DNA from: Coleophoma eucalyptorum | Lineage: Eukaryota; Ascomycota; Leotiomycetes; Helotiales; Dermateaceae | DNA: 64,000 bases | NCBI GenBank assembly: GCA_026120035.1 | Contig: JALRME010000015.1 | Location: 1-64,000 of the forward strand | Reading direction: 5' to 3' | Shown here: positions 48,879 to 60,836 of the stretch, one piece after another | Layout: each line of letters begins with the position of its first letter | How positions within the stretch are numbered: the stretch's first letter is position 1 | Notes under the pieces: model-generated | What the model saw: the letters and a program-made list of their open reading frames with translations, nothing else | Database searches by the model: none | Told to the model about the DNA's origin: nothing | Translations under genes and position numbers: made by a program

Positions 48879-50632
48879 TTCGATAAACAGTAAGAAAGGG
48901 GTTTCAAAGAGACATGGTGGAAATGAACTGTCAAAATAAACTATATAGAAAAGCTACACTACTAGGGATGGCACTTTTCATTTCTGCTTAGACAGAAACG
49001 ATCTGCTATTTCGCAAGAACGAACTTTAATTCTTAGGAGCGTTATCCGACTCGACAATCTTCAATAATTCCACCAGAATTGTAGGCTAAGGGCGAAGTGA
49101 AATAGCTGAATGCAGACAGTCGAGTCGAAAACGTATTAGATAGAGTCTGGTCTAGTCAGATTCGTAACCCGGTGGTGCATCACGTGACCAATAATTTTGT
49201 CATTACTTTTCAGCAACTCAAAACTATAGCAAGCTCAAGATATCTCAATTGGCAGCAGAAGCGATTATCCTAAGATATTATTCACAAAACTCTGTTACTT
49301 TCTAGGTTCTGTCAATTCAGATACTCCACAGTTTGAAGCACCAACTATGGAGAATTGAGGTATCTTAGTTTGGTGATCAACAATATCATACTGGTGTACG
49401 TTTAACGGCATCTATGTCAGTCGTTACAATGATCGTTGCTGTGGCCCAAAAAGGCTCAACTCAAAAATGTGCAGGAAATTACAAAAACTAAACTCAGCTC
49501 TATATAACATATTTTTTTCTTTTAATTTGGTATTCCGTAGGGAAAATTTTGTACAAACAATTGGGAGAAGGGACCTAAGCACATTTAAAGATGAAGTATT
49601 CACTAGCTGTTTCGTGCTTGGAGCAAGATCACATTGTATAGGAAAATATTAGAATATCAGGTGGCAAGGATTTCATTGAATGACTCGATCTTTATTATGC
49701 GGATGTCATTTATGCTAGAAGCGGTCGTAAATAACGGTGGACAGGGCATGTTTCGGAATGGATTCCATAGAGCGCCTGGGGTTGTTGCGTCTTTTGCGGG
49801 AGCTCGGATCCGATTTTCTAGTCCCACTGATTATTACAAGCTTCCCAATACTTTCACCGTATAAAACACCTGCAGACAATCTCACCTCGCCTCGGTTGAT
49901 TGATAATACTATAGACACTCCTTACTTTTTGCTGGAGTTCTTTTCTGCATTTCTAATTCACCTTCTAAATAATTATCAAAGCTTTTTTATTATACCGCCT
50001 GGTTCGACTTGCGACTGCTAAACTGGCAATGGCTTTCTCTCAAATCTCCTACCGGTCATCACTATGGAACCTATCTAGATCGCGCGCTTTTCAATCTACC
50101 TTATCAGCTATGCTATGATGGATATCGACGCTAGGCTCACAACAAAGGTGCATTCCGGGCTATTTGGACTGAGTTGGTTGGCCCAAGTAACTTGGTAACC
50201 TCAAATTGTGCGGGAAATGAGGGTAGTCGATGAGAATGAAAATACTTACTTAACTCTGTCTCACCGTTAGCAATACTGAAGTTGGTCAACTTCTAGGTAT
50301 TATAGCCAGAATAGGGTCAAAATATTATATTAAGTGTTACATTAGTATATCATTTCCAGATGCCTTGCTCTAGAAAGTCCTCCCTGTTAATTAGATATCA
50401 AAGTTTTCAAAAAGTTTATTTGAAATCAACCTTCCTCATCTACCTAGCCGGAGCTCGCACCTTGTTTTGGGAATTCTAGACCCTTGAATATCATCAACAT
50501 ATCATGCAAACAGATTATCGTGAATATTGATGTCATCGATATGTTCTTGAAAGTCGCAGCCTCGGCGATCTCTTGGGGCTACGACACAACCATTCTGCGT
50601 CCCCTCTTACTGGCGGTCCCCGATGTCATATT
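48879..50632. other. Intergenic, no gene seen
   Basis: 1.75 kb without a convincing frame. Short frames at 49467-49652 and 49634-50021 (plus) do not resemble known proteins. The 3' flank of the HET gene lies at the right end. Confidence 0.4.
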
Positions 50633-52393
50633 TCACCGAATACAAAATACCTTTCCGTCATTGGATTGCGAGAATCCATTAAATGACTTCCCATCCATAT
50701 GGCCATCCAAATAGGCGTCCCCTATAAAAGTCCAGACCTCAGCACCGCTTTCTCTAAGGACAACGGGTACTCTGCATCCATAGAGCACACAGATCACATC
50801 TCCTGGCATGGCATGCGAAGGCACAAGACCCTCCGGCCTATTACGTGCCATGTGAGCGAGCTTTCGATTCCAGCACATGTTATTCATCTGCGTCTGGAAC
50901 CGTATCACATCTTTCTTTGAGCGCTTCTTCGCCCTTCTCGGCTTCTGGTGAGACAAATTGACGGGATAGGACGGCTCTGAGCCTAGAACATGTTGCGCGT
51001 AGGTTTGACGGAAATCATCAAATGCAAAAGGTCGTGAACCGCGGTCCCAGTTCCCGATTAATGTGCGCCAGTTGTGCACACTTTTGAGCCAGTCGACGAA
51101 GGTTGGTCCTGAGGATTCGTATGTGGCGCTTAAACTCTCGATGACCGCTACGGAACGTCCCGTGGCTTTTAACTGGGAAAGATCTTTTGAAAATGTGACG
51201 TCTGGAGTCAGGAAGCTACAGGCGTTGTATGGAGCTTGAGCGAAACAGAAAGATGTCCACGGAGAACTCCAGTTAGGAGTCCACGAAGGTAGATTGTCTC
51301 CGGAGGTTGCGGGAGGTTGACTGGCGCAGATGATCGTAAGGTCCTTGTGTTGTTTTACGATCTCCCGTGTGAGGTGTTTGTAAACCTCAACCGTGGGCTT
51401 TGAGTAGTCGGGTAGAAACTTCACCGTCGACATATTGGAGGCAAGACCAAGTAATGCATACACGTTGTCCCTAGGATCTGATGAATCCAGGCCACGATAC
51501 TGCAAGAGCAGATCCATCATTTTTTGTGGCGAATTATACGTGAACTGACGCCGTGAGAAGGCTCTCTCAAGGGCTCTTTGATACTTGATGGTCTCATCCA
51601 GAGGTGCTTGTAACAGAGCCTTACTGCCGTAGATGCCCTTCGTAAAGGCCATGAAGGTGGCCCACGATACTTGGGAATGCCCACATTGGATTCTGACGTC
51701 CGAGTTCACAACGGCTTCTTGGATAACCCAAACTCTCGACCACCAGTGTCGACTCAAAAGATCACTAAATCCTTTGAGCAGGTTGAGTCGACGATCTTGG
51801 GTCGCATGTTCCTCACTTGCATCGCTCTCATTGTCGATGGAGGTTTCGGGGGTGCCGTCCATGATAGTCCTCGCAGTAAGCTCCAAATGCTTTAGGTCCT
51901 CTTCCTCGTCCTTAGAATGGCTCGCAACCCAAGACAGAACACGATCCGTTTCTTTAGAGCTCTCCCCAAGCCATACAATCACCATTTCAGCAGCCTGATA
52001 TATGCTGCGCATCTGAGAGACCTGGCGCATTTTCTCTAGTGGATACGATTGATTTATGCATATAGCGTCGACCCATAAAACCCGGTCTGTATCTGCGAGT
52101 CGAAGATGTTGTAATGCAAGGTACAAGTTAGTTGTGACGGTAAATAATTTGTTATTGAGTATAATATGCTGACATTTGCTCGAGCGACCCCATGTATACG
52201 ATAGGGCTTCGTAGCAGAAGGTGGAGACTTCGCGGGAGTCTTCAAACAGGGTGCAGTGAATTGGTGTATCTCCGATTCCTGGGGAAAGACTGAGAAGTCG
52301 GAATGCACCCGAATCGTCATCAAGCTGCTCATATTCAAAGCAGTCCATGGTTTTTTTTTCGCCTACCACAATCTTCGAGGAGAAAGCCTTCAA
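50633..52393 (-). CDS. Heterokaryon incompatibility (HET) domain protein, 586 aa
   Basis: A single uninterrupted frame. The HET domain spans about residues 55-210 with all three hallmark blocks: FCYEALSYTWG at 59-69, RVLWVDAICINQ at 104-115 and VIVWLGE at 138-144, then HWWSRVWVIQEAV. The C-terminal region ends with GDVICVLYGCRVPVVLRE and FIGDAYLDGHMDGK, the standard HET-protein tail. I take the ATG at 52393; a second Met at residue 16 is also possible. HET proteins trigger programmed cell death after fusion of unlike hyphae when paired with an activating partner, often a NACHT/STAND protein. None is visible beside it, but the DUF7580-type gene at 61.9-63.7 kb belongs to the same general setting. 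The frame has no damage. Confidence 0.93.
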   Translation of the reverse strand: MKAFSSKIVVGEKKTMDCFEYEQLDDDSGAFRLLSLSPGIGDTPIHCTLFEDSREVSTFCYEALSYTWGRSSKCQHIILNNKLFTVTTNLYLALQHLRLADTDRVLWVDAICINQSYPLEKMRQVSQMRSIYQAAEMVIVWLGESSKETDRVLSWVASHSKDEEEDLKHLELTARTIMDGTPETSIDNESDASEEHATQDRRLNLLKGFSDLLSRHWWSRVWVIQEAVVNSDVRIQCGHSQVSWATFMAFTKGIYGSKALLQAPLDETIKYQRALERAFSRRQFTYNSPQKMMDLLLQYRGLDSSDPRDNVYALLGLASNMSTVKFLPDYSKPTVEVYKHLTREIVKQHKDLTIICASQPPATSGDNLPSWTPNWSSPWTSFCFAQAPYNACSFLTPDVTFSKDLSQLKATGRSVAVIESLSATYESSGPTFVDWLKSVHNWRTLIGNWDRGSRPFAFDDFRQTYAQHVLGSEPSYPVNLSHQKPRRAKKRSKKDVIRFQTQMNNMCWNRKLAHMARNRPEGLVPSHAMPGDVICVLYGCRVPVVLRESGAEVWTFIGDAYLDGHMDGKSFNGFSQSNDGKVFCIR

Positions 52394-53460
52394 ACGAAAT
52401 TTCTTTGAGAAGTGCGGAGCAGTGCTATGTATGTAGAACGCAATTCACCGGTCGCGCGGCAGGCCGGTACAACGTTTTACTCAATCTTTCTAATGACCAA
52501 GCCTCAAAAATATGACTAGAACGATCCGGCCAAAGAATAGAAGTGCGAAGGTGAGATAATAGAGAAGATTCCTCAAGCACTCATTATTACTAAACCTCTG
52601 CCCGCTGACGTGTAGAGGTAACCTGCATATACACAGCCCCCGACCACAGCCACTAGAGAACGACCAATGGCCACCCATCCCACTTTGTGTAAGTAACATG
52701 CAGGATATTGGTTCCTAGATGCTTCAGTTGCTTCTGAAAAAGATACTATGAAGAAGGTGTCGCTGGTAAGCCACTTCCCAATGGTTAATAGCGTCAACCC
52801 TGTCGTCCTCTGTAATTCCGTGTTTGATAGAAGCCTCATGGAAAGAGACGTAAGTTATATCGGAAAACTTTATTTAGCGAAAGTACAATCTGGAGAGAGG
52901 GAATGCATCAAGACTTGCAGATCGGTGAGTACACCTACCTCTTAAATTAAATAAGTGTATGCAAAAACTAGAAGGTATACGTTGAGTTTGTAGCAATGCG
53001 TTGCTGGTTATGCATCCATCTTTTCACGAGGTTGTAGGGGTAGCTTTAGCTTTACCTTTCTCTAAAATCAATAGGAGATTGATGTAAGGTTTCTTTACCT
53101 CGTAAGGCCAAATATATGCAGTGCATTAGGTTAGTGTAAGCCCCTTCGTACCTTTCTCACCACGTATTCGTAGATGCTACGCGCCGAACCTTATTCATTG
53201 TACAGATTGCCAGGTTTTCCAGCTCGCAAAATGGCGTCATTAAAGCCGGAAGAGGATGTCACAGGCAGATCGTCCTTCATCACTGAGTATAAAGGAAAGA
53301 CTATTCATGAACATTGTTTGATCAATCGATTTGAAATAAGCTTCGTGCTGATCACAGTCAAACATTAAGTAAAGTATCAAGAGACGCAGTAAGGTTCCTG
53401 CGTATGCCAAAAAATGGGTTTACCGTATGCAATTTCCTTCCTTTCGTCTCCATCAGAAAA
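52394..53460. promoter_or_regulatory. Intergenic between divergent HET and ligase genes
   Basis: About 1.1 kb between the HET start (minus) and the first recognisable exon of the glutamate-cysteine ligase (plus), so it should hold both promoters. Overlapping frames at 52490-52945 on both strands and at 53174-53368 (plus) are unassigned; the last could be a lost first exon but shows no ligase similarity. Confidence 0.4.
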
Positions 53461-53485
53461 CCAAGAATTAATTTCAAGTTTCTAG

Positions 53486-55642
53486 GGTAAATGATACCAT
53501 CTCGTGGCAGAGAATCACCAAGTCAGTCGATCGTGTGCGAAAGTCTGCGACCGAAGTAAGACAATGTCTGCCAGCGCTCCAAAAACAAACCTTGGAATCT
53601 GACCCGGTTCGTACGGCAGCAATTGATATATCTATGGAACCAAACAAAAAGCTTGGACGACTATCCTGCATACTGGGGAGATGAGGTAAGTCTTTAATAA
53701 GCTCATACGCTGCCTTATTGATCATGACGGCATTAGCTAGAATATTGTATTGTCAAAATAGACCAACAGACTCATGTAGCCAAGCTTGTACTGTGTCAAG
53801 ACGATATATTGAACGCTGCCAAAAGCCATTGCGACTCTATTGCTCATGGAGAAGATAGTATTGAAATTTTGAATGAAAAGAGGTAACTCTCTCTAAGACA
53901 ATCGGACAAAATCTAAAACATACCAGGCAATATGAGCAACTTACTCTGCAGCCAGAGTTCGCAAAATATATGGTTGAAAGTACACCAGGAACGCCATACG
54001 GTGGTGGAATGGAAGACCTATTAAATGTTGAAAGTAACATGCGTCATAGGTGAGTCTAATGTAATTGTGAATTCGAAAGCAATAGCTAAGGACCACCTTG
54101 AAGACGAAGCACAATACAGAAGTACATTCAACCCGATGAAAGTGCTATGACATTGTCAATGTTTCCAAATTTAGGTGTTACGGATGTCATTCGTGAAAAG
54201 AATTCGGACCAGATGGCTGCAAAGAACCCACTAGACGAATTAATGAGCGATCGCGAGCGTTATCATGCACTTCATGACAATATATACGCCCATCGACAAC
54301 AAAAACTTGACTTCAAAGTTCCGGTATTCTGTGACCAGAACACTTCCAGTCAAAACCATCAATTCAGAGGCCTAAATGGTAGCTGTGACCATCTCCAGTC
54401 CAATATCCCGTATATTCCCCTGGACAACATGATATATGGTGTCGGCGGTTGTGGATTACAGGTTACTTTTCAAGCAAAGAATATTGTAGAGGCACGGGTG
54501 CTACACGATCAACTCTGCCCCATCGGGCCAATAATGCTCGCCTTGACTGCAGCGACTCCAATCTACAAGGGGCTTCTGGCTGATACCGATGTACGGTGGA
54601 ATCAAGCTGCTGCAGCTTCAGACGATAGGCCTGAAGAGGAAAGAGAAAATGTATACTTCGACCCTCACAATGACCAGAGAACTAGTCAACTAACTTGCCA
54701 AAGAGCGATGAGAATGGACATTGTACAGGTTCAAGATGGTCGCTCGCATCTAGTTTCATCGCTGAGGATCCTCGACTACGACCAGAGTATCAGAGATACT
54801 TTATCAAGGTTGATGAAGACAGCAGAACCAAGCTTGAAGATGCAGGCATGGACCCTCTGCTATCAACACACTTTGCACATGTCCTCTCCGCTAGCCCCCT
54901 ATTACTAACAGAGGGTGACCTACGAAGCTCTTCCCAAACCGATACCAATCATTTTGAAAGTTTCAACTCCACAGTATGGCCACATATTCGTTTTAAACCT
55001 CCTCCAACCGATAGTGATATAGGGTGGAGAGTTGAATTTCGTCCTATGGAGATTCAAATCACAGATTTTGAGAACGCAGCATTTTCAATATTTATGACAC
55101 TCGTACGCCAGGCAATCACATATTACGACCTCAACTTCTATATCCCAATCGATAGGATTGAGGTCAATATGGAACGTGCCCACCGCCGCGACGCTGTCCA
55201 GAAAGAAGTCTTCTTCTTTCGTAAAGAAGTGTATCCACCGGATAATGTTCGTAACGGCAGACTTCAGCAGGTTCCAGTTGGTCAAGAATACAGAGAGATG
55301 ACCATCAATGAGATCATGAATGGAACAATTCCTTTGTGTCAGCCCAAACATGATGCATCACACTTTCCAGGTCTGATCCCTATTGTGAAGGACTACATCA
55401 ATGAAACAAACCCAGACTTGGATGTTGAGTCTAAGATTTATGAATACCTCGATATCCTTGAAGGGCGGGCTAGCGGGCGGTTATGGACTGCAGCGCGGTG
55501 GATGAGGAACTTTGTCCACACACATGAAAGCTATAGGAGAGATAGCATTGTAGGAGAGGTAGTATGCTACGATATGATTGCAGCTATGAGTGCGATGGCG
55601 AAATGTCGTAGGAATTTCGGCCCTATGTTTCAGTCGAACTAG
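53486..55642 (+). pseudogene. Glutamate-cysteine ligase (GSH1-type) paralogue with one frameshift
   Basis: The family catalyses the first step of glutathione synthesis (ATP-dependent gamma-glutamylcysteine formation). Exons join in frame: about 53486-53555 (ISWQRITKSVDRVRKSATE), 53620-53685 (IYLWNQTKSL...WGDE), 53737-53882 (LEYCIVKIDQQTHVAKLVL), 53927-54049 (FAKYMVESTPGTPYGG, DLLNVESNMRHR) and 54104 onward. Core blocks follow: GVGGCGLQVTFQAKNIVEAR, PIMLALTAATPIYKGLLADT and DVRWN; then, after a one-frame slip near 54685-54695, IAEDPRLRPEYQ, THFAHVL, WPHIRFKPP, GWRVEFRPMEIQ, NMERAHRRDAV, FPGLIPIV and ASGRLWTAARWMRNFVH, stop 55642. No start exon was identified. One frameshift is the only damage, so either a very recent pseudogene or a sequencing error. 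A normal fungal genome has one housekeeping GSH1; a subtelomeric copy is unexpected. Confidence 0.85.
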
Positions 55643-57253
55643 ATATACTACTTATGATAGAAGATATATTAGACAGGAAAAACATAATTTCAATATACCT
55701 AGTACTAAAAGCCAGCGGGAAAGGAGGAGCTTCATAGAAAACCCTCGATAATACGATTCAACGGATAAATCCTGTGTTAAATAGGTCATTTCAATCTAAG
55801 ATAGAGATTTCAAAAATCACGAATCAGACATTAAAGTTGTCAATGTGACTCATATTTTACATCTTGATGTCGAGAGATTTTAGGTTTTTGATAGTAGCTT
55901 GGAGAAAGAAATTGATATCAACCATTGGTAGCCCTACAATAGTAGGACCGTGCCAAACCGCTTTGTGCCTCGCGGCCTTGAATTTATCCAGCCATATATT
56001 TGCTTTTTCTAGGACATCTATTGCAAAACTAGTTTGACCATTGCAGATAAATTTCCACCACTTTTCCAGAAACTCGATCTTCTTCTTTTTCACACTCGCT
56101 AGCACATTGCTTAAATCGTGTAACAATTAGACATGGTGAGGGCTTTGGAAAGCTTTAGGGGTTACAACAATAGACGAGATATTCTTCTACCCATTGCAGT
56201 CGTCACAAGATGCCAGTGATGCACTGCAGTAGTCACCAGCCAACCACGAAGCCAAAGGTAAACCTTGTCCTCCATAGCACCCTTGCGAACAGTCTCACCA
56301 ATTAGGCCTTATATCTGAGCTTTTTTGATGCCAAAGGTACTGACGGCGGGAACTACGGTAAGCTGCTGTAACGAGTTATCAGTTAGCCAGGGAAGAAGCG
56401 AATCAAGTCCAATAGGCCTACACCACTTCGTGTGCCGAAGTCGCATCACAGGGAAGCAAGTCAAGGTTGGCCAAACGTGGCACAAGAGATGAACGTAGCC
56501 GACTGCGATAAGCTCATAATGCACCTGTTTTCGTGATCAATGAGGACACGATAATTGGCCAACCACGGTGAGGTAGACAGCGGGGTGAAGTGGCAAAGGC
56601 AATGTTGGACACACCGTTGTTCCCCAGAAAAAATTACACCGACATTTTTGAGGACTTTGGACTTCGACCTATTTACACTTATACAAGCATCACATCACAT
56701 CAGACTACGTAGCCTCGAGATCACAGAATATTACGAATACACCATGCCTTCGAGTACAAGTTCGAAGATTCAACCCTGGAGGGCACATTGGTCTCCCACT
56801 GCACCTGCAGCAATCCCAGCAAGCAAGGTCGAGTACAGCGGGAAGAAGGGAGAGGTTGTCATTTTGGATGGCAGCGGAAACGATTCGCTTCACCCATATA
56901 ACACATATCCTAAGCCAAAGCAGCAGTTCCATCGCAATACTGCTTCAAAGGCTACCAATTAATTTTACAGTTTTCGAGTTTGCGTGAGAATATCAACTTT
57001 TTGGACCCGGAATCCCATGCTGACTTAAAACAGGCATGCCGACTGGTGATAGGAGGGAGTGGTCTGCTTATTGAAACGAGGGTTGTTGGTCGATTTATAG
57101 CTAGCCTTGGGCAGGATCAGGGGATAAAAAATGTAATCTTCAGAATCAAGACCAATTATTCATCCATTATGCCAATTTCGTTAGTGCAGGTGGAACTGTG
57201 CATATTTCTGCAGTTTGAACTTCTATTTGGGCAGTTTGTAGTTCATGAGTCCT
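55643..57253. other. Intergenic with unassigned short frames
   Basis: An 89-codon minus frame at 55857-56126 (SVKKKKIEFLEKWWKFICNG) is helical and charged but unrecognised. A 135-codon plus frame at 56555-56962 is of mixed quality; its second half, from the Met near 56743, is Pro/Lys/His-rich. Neither has neighbours or motifs that support a call. Confidence 0.35.
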
Positions 57254-58328
57254 TCAATCATCCCAGATTACCAACATTCGACATTCAATACTTTCTCGTT
57301 GAGCATCACCAGGTGACGAAAGTGGGTTCGCAAATGAAGCATGGGGTACACCTGTTAATGGTTAGATTCTAAACAATCAAGTAACACGGTTGGAATTTAC
57401 CTGGAGACGCCCAGCTAGTGGATTTGCTGTCGGCATTTTTGAATACAAGGAGTTCTGATGGATGTTGATCTTTGAGATAGTACCACTTCTGGTTGGCGTT
57501 GTAATGAATCTGGAGATTCTCGCTCGTGCAAGTTCGATGTACAATATCTCCGGGTACCGTATCATGCGTAAAGTCTACTGTCGAAGCATCACAAACGGCA
57601 AGAGGCCAGTCTTTTGTTGGACCTCGAATTGGGTGCCAGGCACTACAAAGTCTGTCAATAAACACACTTATCCATCATATGTGGGACCGCACTTGATACA
57701 TTGCCAGCGCGCTTCCAGCACTTCCTCAGCGTTCTCTTCATATAAATGGCGGATGATCGAGACCATAGACTCGTGTGTATAATCTGCAGGCACTCAGAAC
57801 TAAGACAAACTCGGTATGCTTCAAAAGATACCAATATGGGCCCTCGCTGCTGGCTGTTCAAACGAATATGTTTCGCCCGTGGCAATGGGCCAGCTATGGT
57901 GCCGACGACGAACCTGAGAAAGGTTAGAAATCATTACACAACTGAGAGACCTCACATACAACATGCTCTAGAGTATGGACAGTGTGTGCTTTGAATACAT
58001 CCTTCAAGCATGCTTCAAGTTCGGGAATATGGATTGTCTCGATTTTGCCTTGGGGATCATTGTAGTCTTCATACTGCATTTGGCTCTCGAAATTAACAAC
58101 ACGAAATCCGCATTTATTGTAATATAGCTCGTGTAGGACCGGACGCAAGTTATGGAATGTCAGAAGCTGTTGTTCTCGCTTGATGTTTGTCTGCGGAAAC
58201 CCCTCGCCAGGATCATAGCGAAGACTATAGGGCTTGTCTGTTTCATATAGTGGATCCCTAGACAAAAAGAACATTTTGGCTTCGAGATCATCGTCGCGCT
58301 TGACTAGGGGCTTATCCGGCATGGCCAT
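57254..58328 (-). CDS. CmcJ/AsaB-type hydroxylase/desaturase family protein, 296 aa
   Basis: Five exons fit one frame exactly: 57960-58328, 57832-57913, 57693-57783, 57401-57651, 57254-57351 (891 bases), with GT-AG introns of about 41-50 bases. Family blocks appear in order: MFFLSRDPLYETDKPYSLRY (residues about 19-38), TFHNLRP, HTLEHVVRRRH, WPIATGETYSFEQPAARAHI with the conserved His-x-Asp formed across intron 2, RWQCI, WHPIRGPTKDWPLAVCDAST, WYYLKDQHPSE, and the closing GVPHASFANP and RESIECRMLV. The family (CmcJ, NvfI-like, AsaB, fungal GA4-desaturase-like proteins) consists of presumed 2-oxoglutarate/Fe-dependent oxygenases that hydroxylate or desaturate specialised metabolites. Of the two Met codons at the start, 58328 is used. 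It lies between the ligase and the MFS gene. Confidence 0.9.
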
Positions 58329-59137
58329 ATCTTGAGAAATGTCTTAACCAAGACGACAATGAGTACTACAGAAGTGGAGCTCACGTTGGAAGAGACGTCA
58401 AGTGGAGAGGAACGCCAAGTGGAGAGAAACAATGACTTCACATACAAGCCAATATCGTAGTAGACGCGCACTACAAAACAAAGCCACTTTCAAGCTACTG
58501 ATGATTTGCTGAGAAGGTAGCCAAGGTGAGGCAGGTCAGCTGTTACCGGATGCGTAGGTTGTAGAGCCCGGGGTATAATACTGGTAAGCTTCTTGCATGA
58601 TGCACCTTGCCATTTGGCGGACACTGGTGATTTGACCACTAAGAAGACAAAAAGTTATCGTGTAATCACATTTTGTATTTCGGAATCTTGTGTGCGTTTA
58701 TTGGTGGAGTGGAGGTATTTTCTACGAAAAGTTTAGTCAATTTTCTAATGGAGACATAGAGTTATGAATTCCATACCCTTAGTAACCCTGTACGGCAGTA
58801 ACTCATGTGATAGAGGTAATGCAAATGCTAGATATCTTTAGGCTAAGCAATACGCACCTATATTTAAGTTAGACCTGTATTAACGAGTGATATTATGAGC
58901 TTAATTTGCTTTTTTGGATAAAACAAATAGTGTAGCCTCGCTCTCATCTATCTAACCTTGTAGATAGAATTCTGATGTAGCTATTTGGAATAGAATCGAC
59001 TATGTAAGATTTCAAGTGGGGAACTTTGTACTGTTGTTGTCACGTGCTTATAGCTATTGTTCACGGCCTGATCATCTATGCTGACTGGCAGTCTTCAACG
59101 GCGTGGGTGATAGGATTGAAGTACTATTCGACCACAA
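58329..59137. promoter_or_regulatory. Divergent promoter region, oxidoreductase and MFS genes
   Basis: About 800 bases between two genes transcribed away from each other. No coding sequence or repeat seen. Shared regulation of the pair is possible but no palindromic regulator site is clear to me. Confidence 0.4.
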
Positions 59138-60836
59138 ATGGACACTCCGAGCAATTCTGTGCGCCCTGCTAGCACTCCGAGTACATATGGAAGTCTCGAT
59201 ATCAGTCTCAAACCACCAGCCCCCATGGCAATACCGTTCCCAGCCTTCCTCCTGTACTTCATGGGCATCCACTTCCTCTTAGCTATTTGCGAAATCATCT
59301 TAGTTTTTCCACTGATTAAGCTCTTTGAACAGTCATTGTGTTTTATCTACTACACTGCTCACAATCCTGGCGTAATCGACGCTGGTGGGTCCATTCCTGA
59401 GGCTCTGCAAGATTGTCGAAATCCAACACGCACTCGCTACGATCAGAGGTTGGAAAGCTTTGCTGGACATTGTTCCAGGTAGATCAGGACTACATTTTGA
59501 TTTGGCAGGTTTTTAATTATATCCCTACAGTAATCCTTGTCGCTATTCCTACTGGAAAACTTGGTGACAAGTATGGCCGCCGAATGGTCATGACCTTATC
59601 TCTGCTTGGTACAATGGGCTCCTTGGTTGTAGTCTTTGTTGTTTGTAAGAGCTCCTCTCGTCCTAGCTACCTGTTTAGCTTCTTAGATTAAACTGATAGA
59701 CTTGTTTGCAAGTTTGTTTCCCCAGACTTTCCACTCCGTCTGGTCTGGTTGGGTTCAATTTGTCTGCTCTTTGGCGGCGGGCTGTACACAGCTACTGCTT
59801 TAATGTGGGCGATGGCTTCCGAGGCCTGTGATGATAAAGGAAGGCAGGTATTCCCAACTATATATCAGAACTTGAGTAAGATAGCTAATAGTTAGAACCT
59901 GCAGGAGCCATGCCTTTTACTACATCTTCTCGACTTTTTACATAGCGGAATTAGTGGCTTCATTTATAGCGTCAGCCACTACGGAAATCTCACCCTGGAT
60001 CCCATGTAGCCTCTCCTTTGCCTCTCTCATGGTTTGCATAGTACTGCTTGGAATTATGCCTAAATCTCGAATGCAAAATCCAGTAACCAACATTACTGTG
60101 GCTGAGGAAGTGTTGAGGCAATCGCAAATGAGGATTATGAGCCACCTTTATCACTTTATCAAGCAGTCTCATAAACTTGTTCTCGAAAGTCAACATTATA
60201 CTTTCAATATACGTTTTCGTTGTAGGAACTTTACGTTACACTACTTTGAACGTACTTATCCAGTACGCGTCAATTCGCTTTCGATGGAGGGTATTTGATG
60301 GTGCGATCTTCTATCTGAAGACTGCTATTGTTAATATATTCCTCTTCATTTTTCTCATCCCTTTAATTACGACTAGCTTTCGAGCAAAGTATAAGGTGTG
60401 TCCACAAGTCATCGATCTGGCTTTGATGCGGACCTGTGTAGCTCTTCTAGCAACGGGAGCACTAGCCTTAGGCCTATCTCCATCTGATAAAATGGTCTAC
60501 CTTGGTATGCATATAATTTCTCTTCCTCTGATCCTTCCTTCCAATAGTTATGATTTAATTTACTGCTGACCATAAACAGGTGTCTTTATATTCGCAGCTG
60601 GCTTTGGCTCACGTGTCTCTACCTTCTCATTCGTCTCTTATATGATCCCTGATACTTCAAAAGCAAGCTTTTATGCTTCAATCCCTGTACTTGAGAATAT
60701 TGCTCACGCATTTGATAATCCAGCGATGCAGCAAATCTTTGCGGCTGTTCTGAGAGGGCCGCAGTTCTGGCTTGCTATGCCATTCTTCTTCGCTACTGTA
60801 CATTACTCTTTCATGTGTCTCTGGGTACGGAGCTAA
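59138..60836 (+). pseudogene. MFS transporter with a 2-base deletion
   Basis: Several exons encode about 480 residues of a major facilitator: an N-terminal helix (PFPAFLLYFMGIHFLLAI), CKIVEIQHALATIRGWKALL, the loop motif GKLGDKYGRRMVM between helices 2 and 3, LVWLGSICLLFGGGLYTATA, FYYIFSTFYIAELVASFIAS, and C-terminal helices to LAMPFFFATVHYSFMCLW, stop 60834-60836. Introns at 59479-59530 and 59645-59725 keep frame. At 59404-59408 the family's PEALCKI reads GAGGCTCTG-CAAG, two bases short, shifting the frame before helix 2. The join after 59847 also does not keep frame with a normal-length intron. Transporters of this subfamily are common beside specialised-metabolism genes and export products. 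Like the ligase, it is barely broken. Confidence 0.8.

Noticed and set aside
53174..53368. 64-codon frame as the first exon of the ligase
   Set aside because: Shows none of the ligase N-terminal LGTPLxW-type sequence and no splice join that keeps frame.
56980..57372. 130-codon plus frame
   Set aside because: Its end overlaps the last exon of the CmcJ/AsaB-type gene in antisense and it has no recognisable domain.
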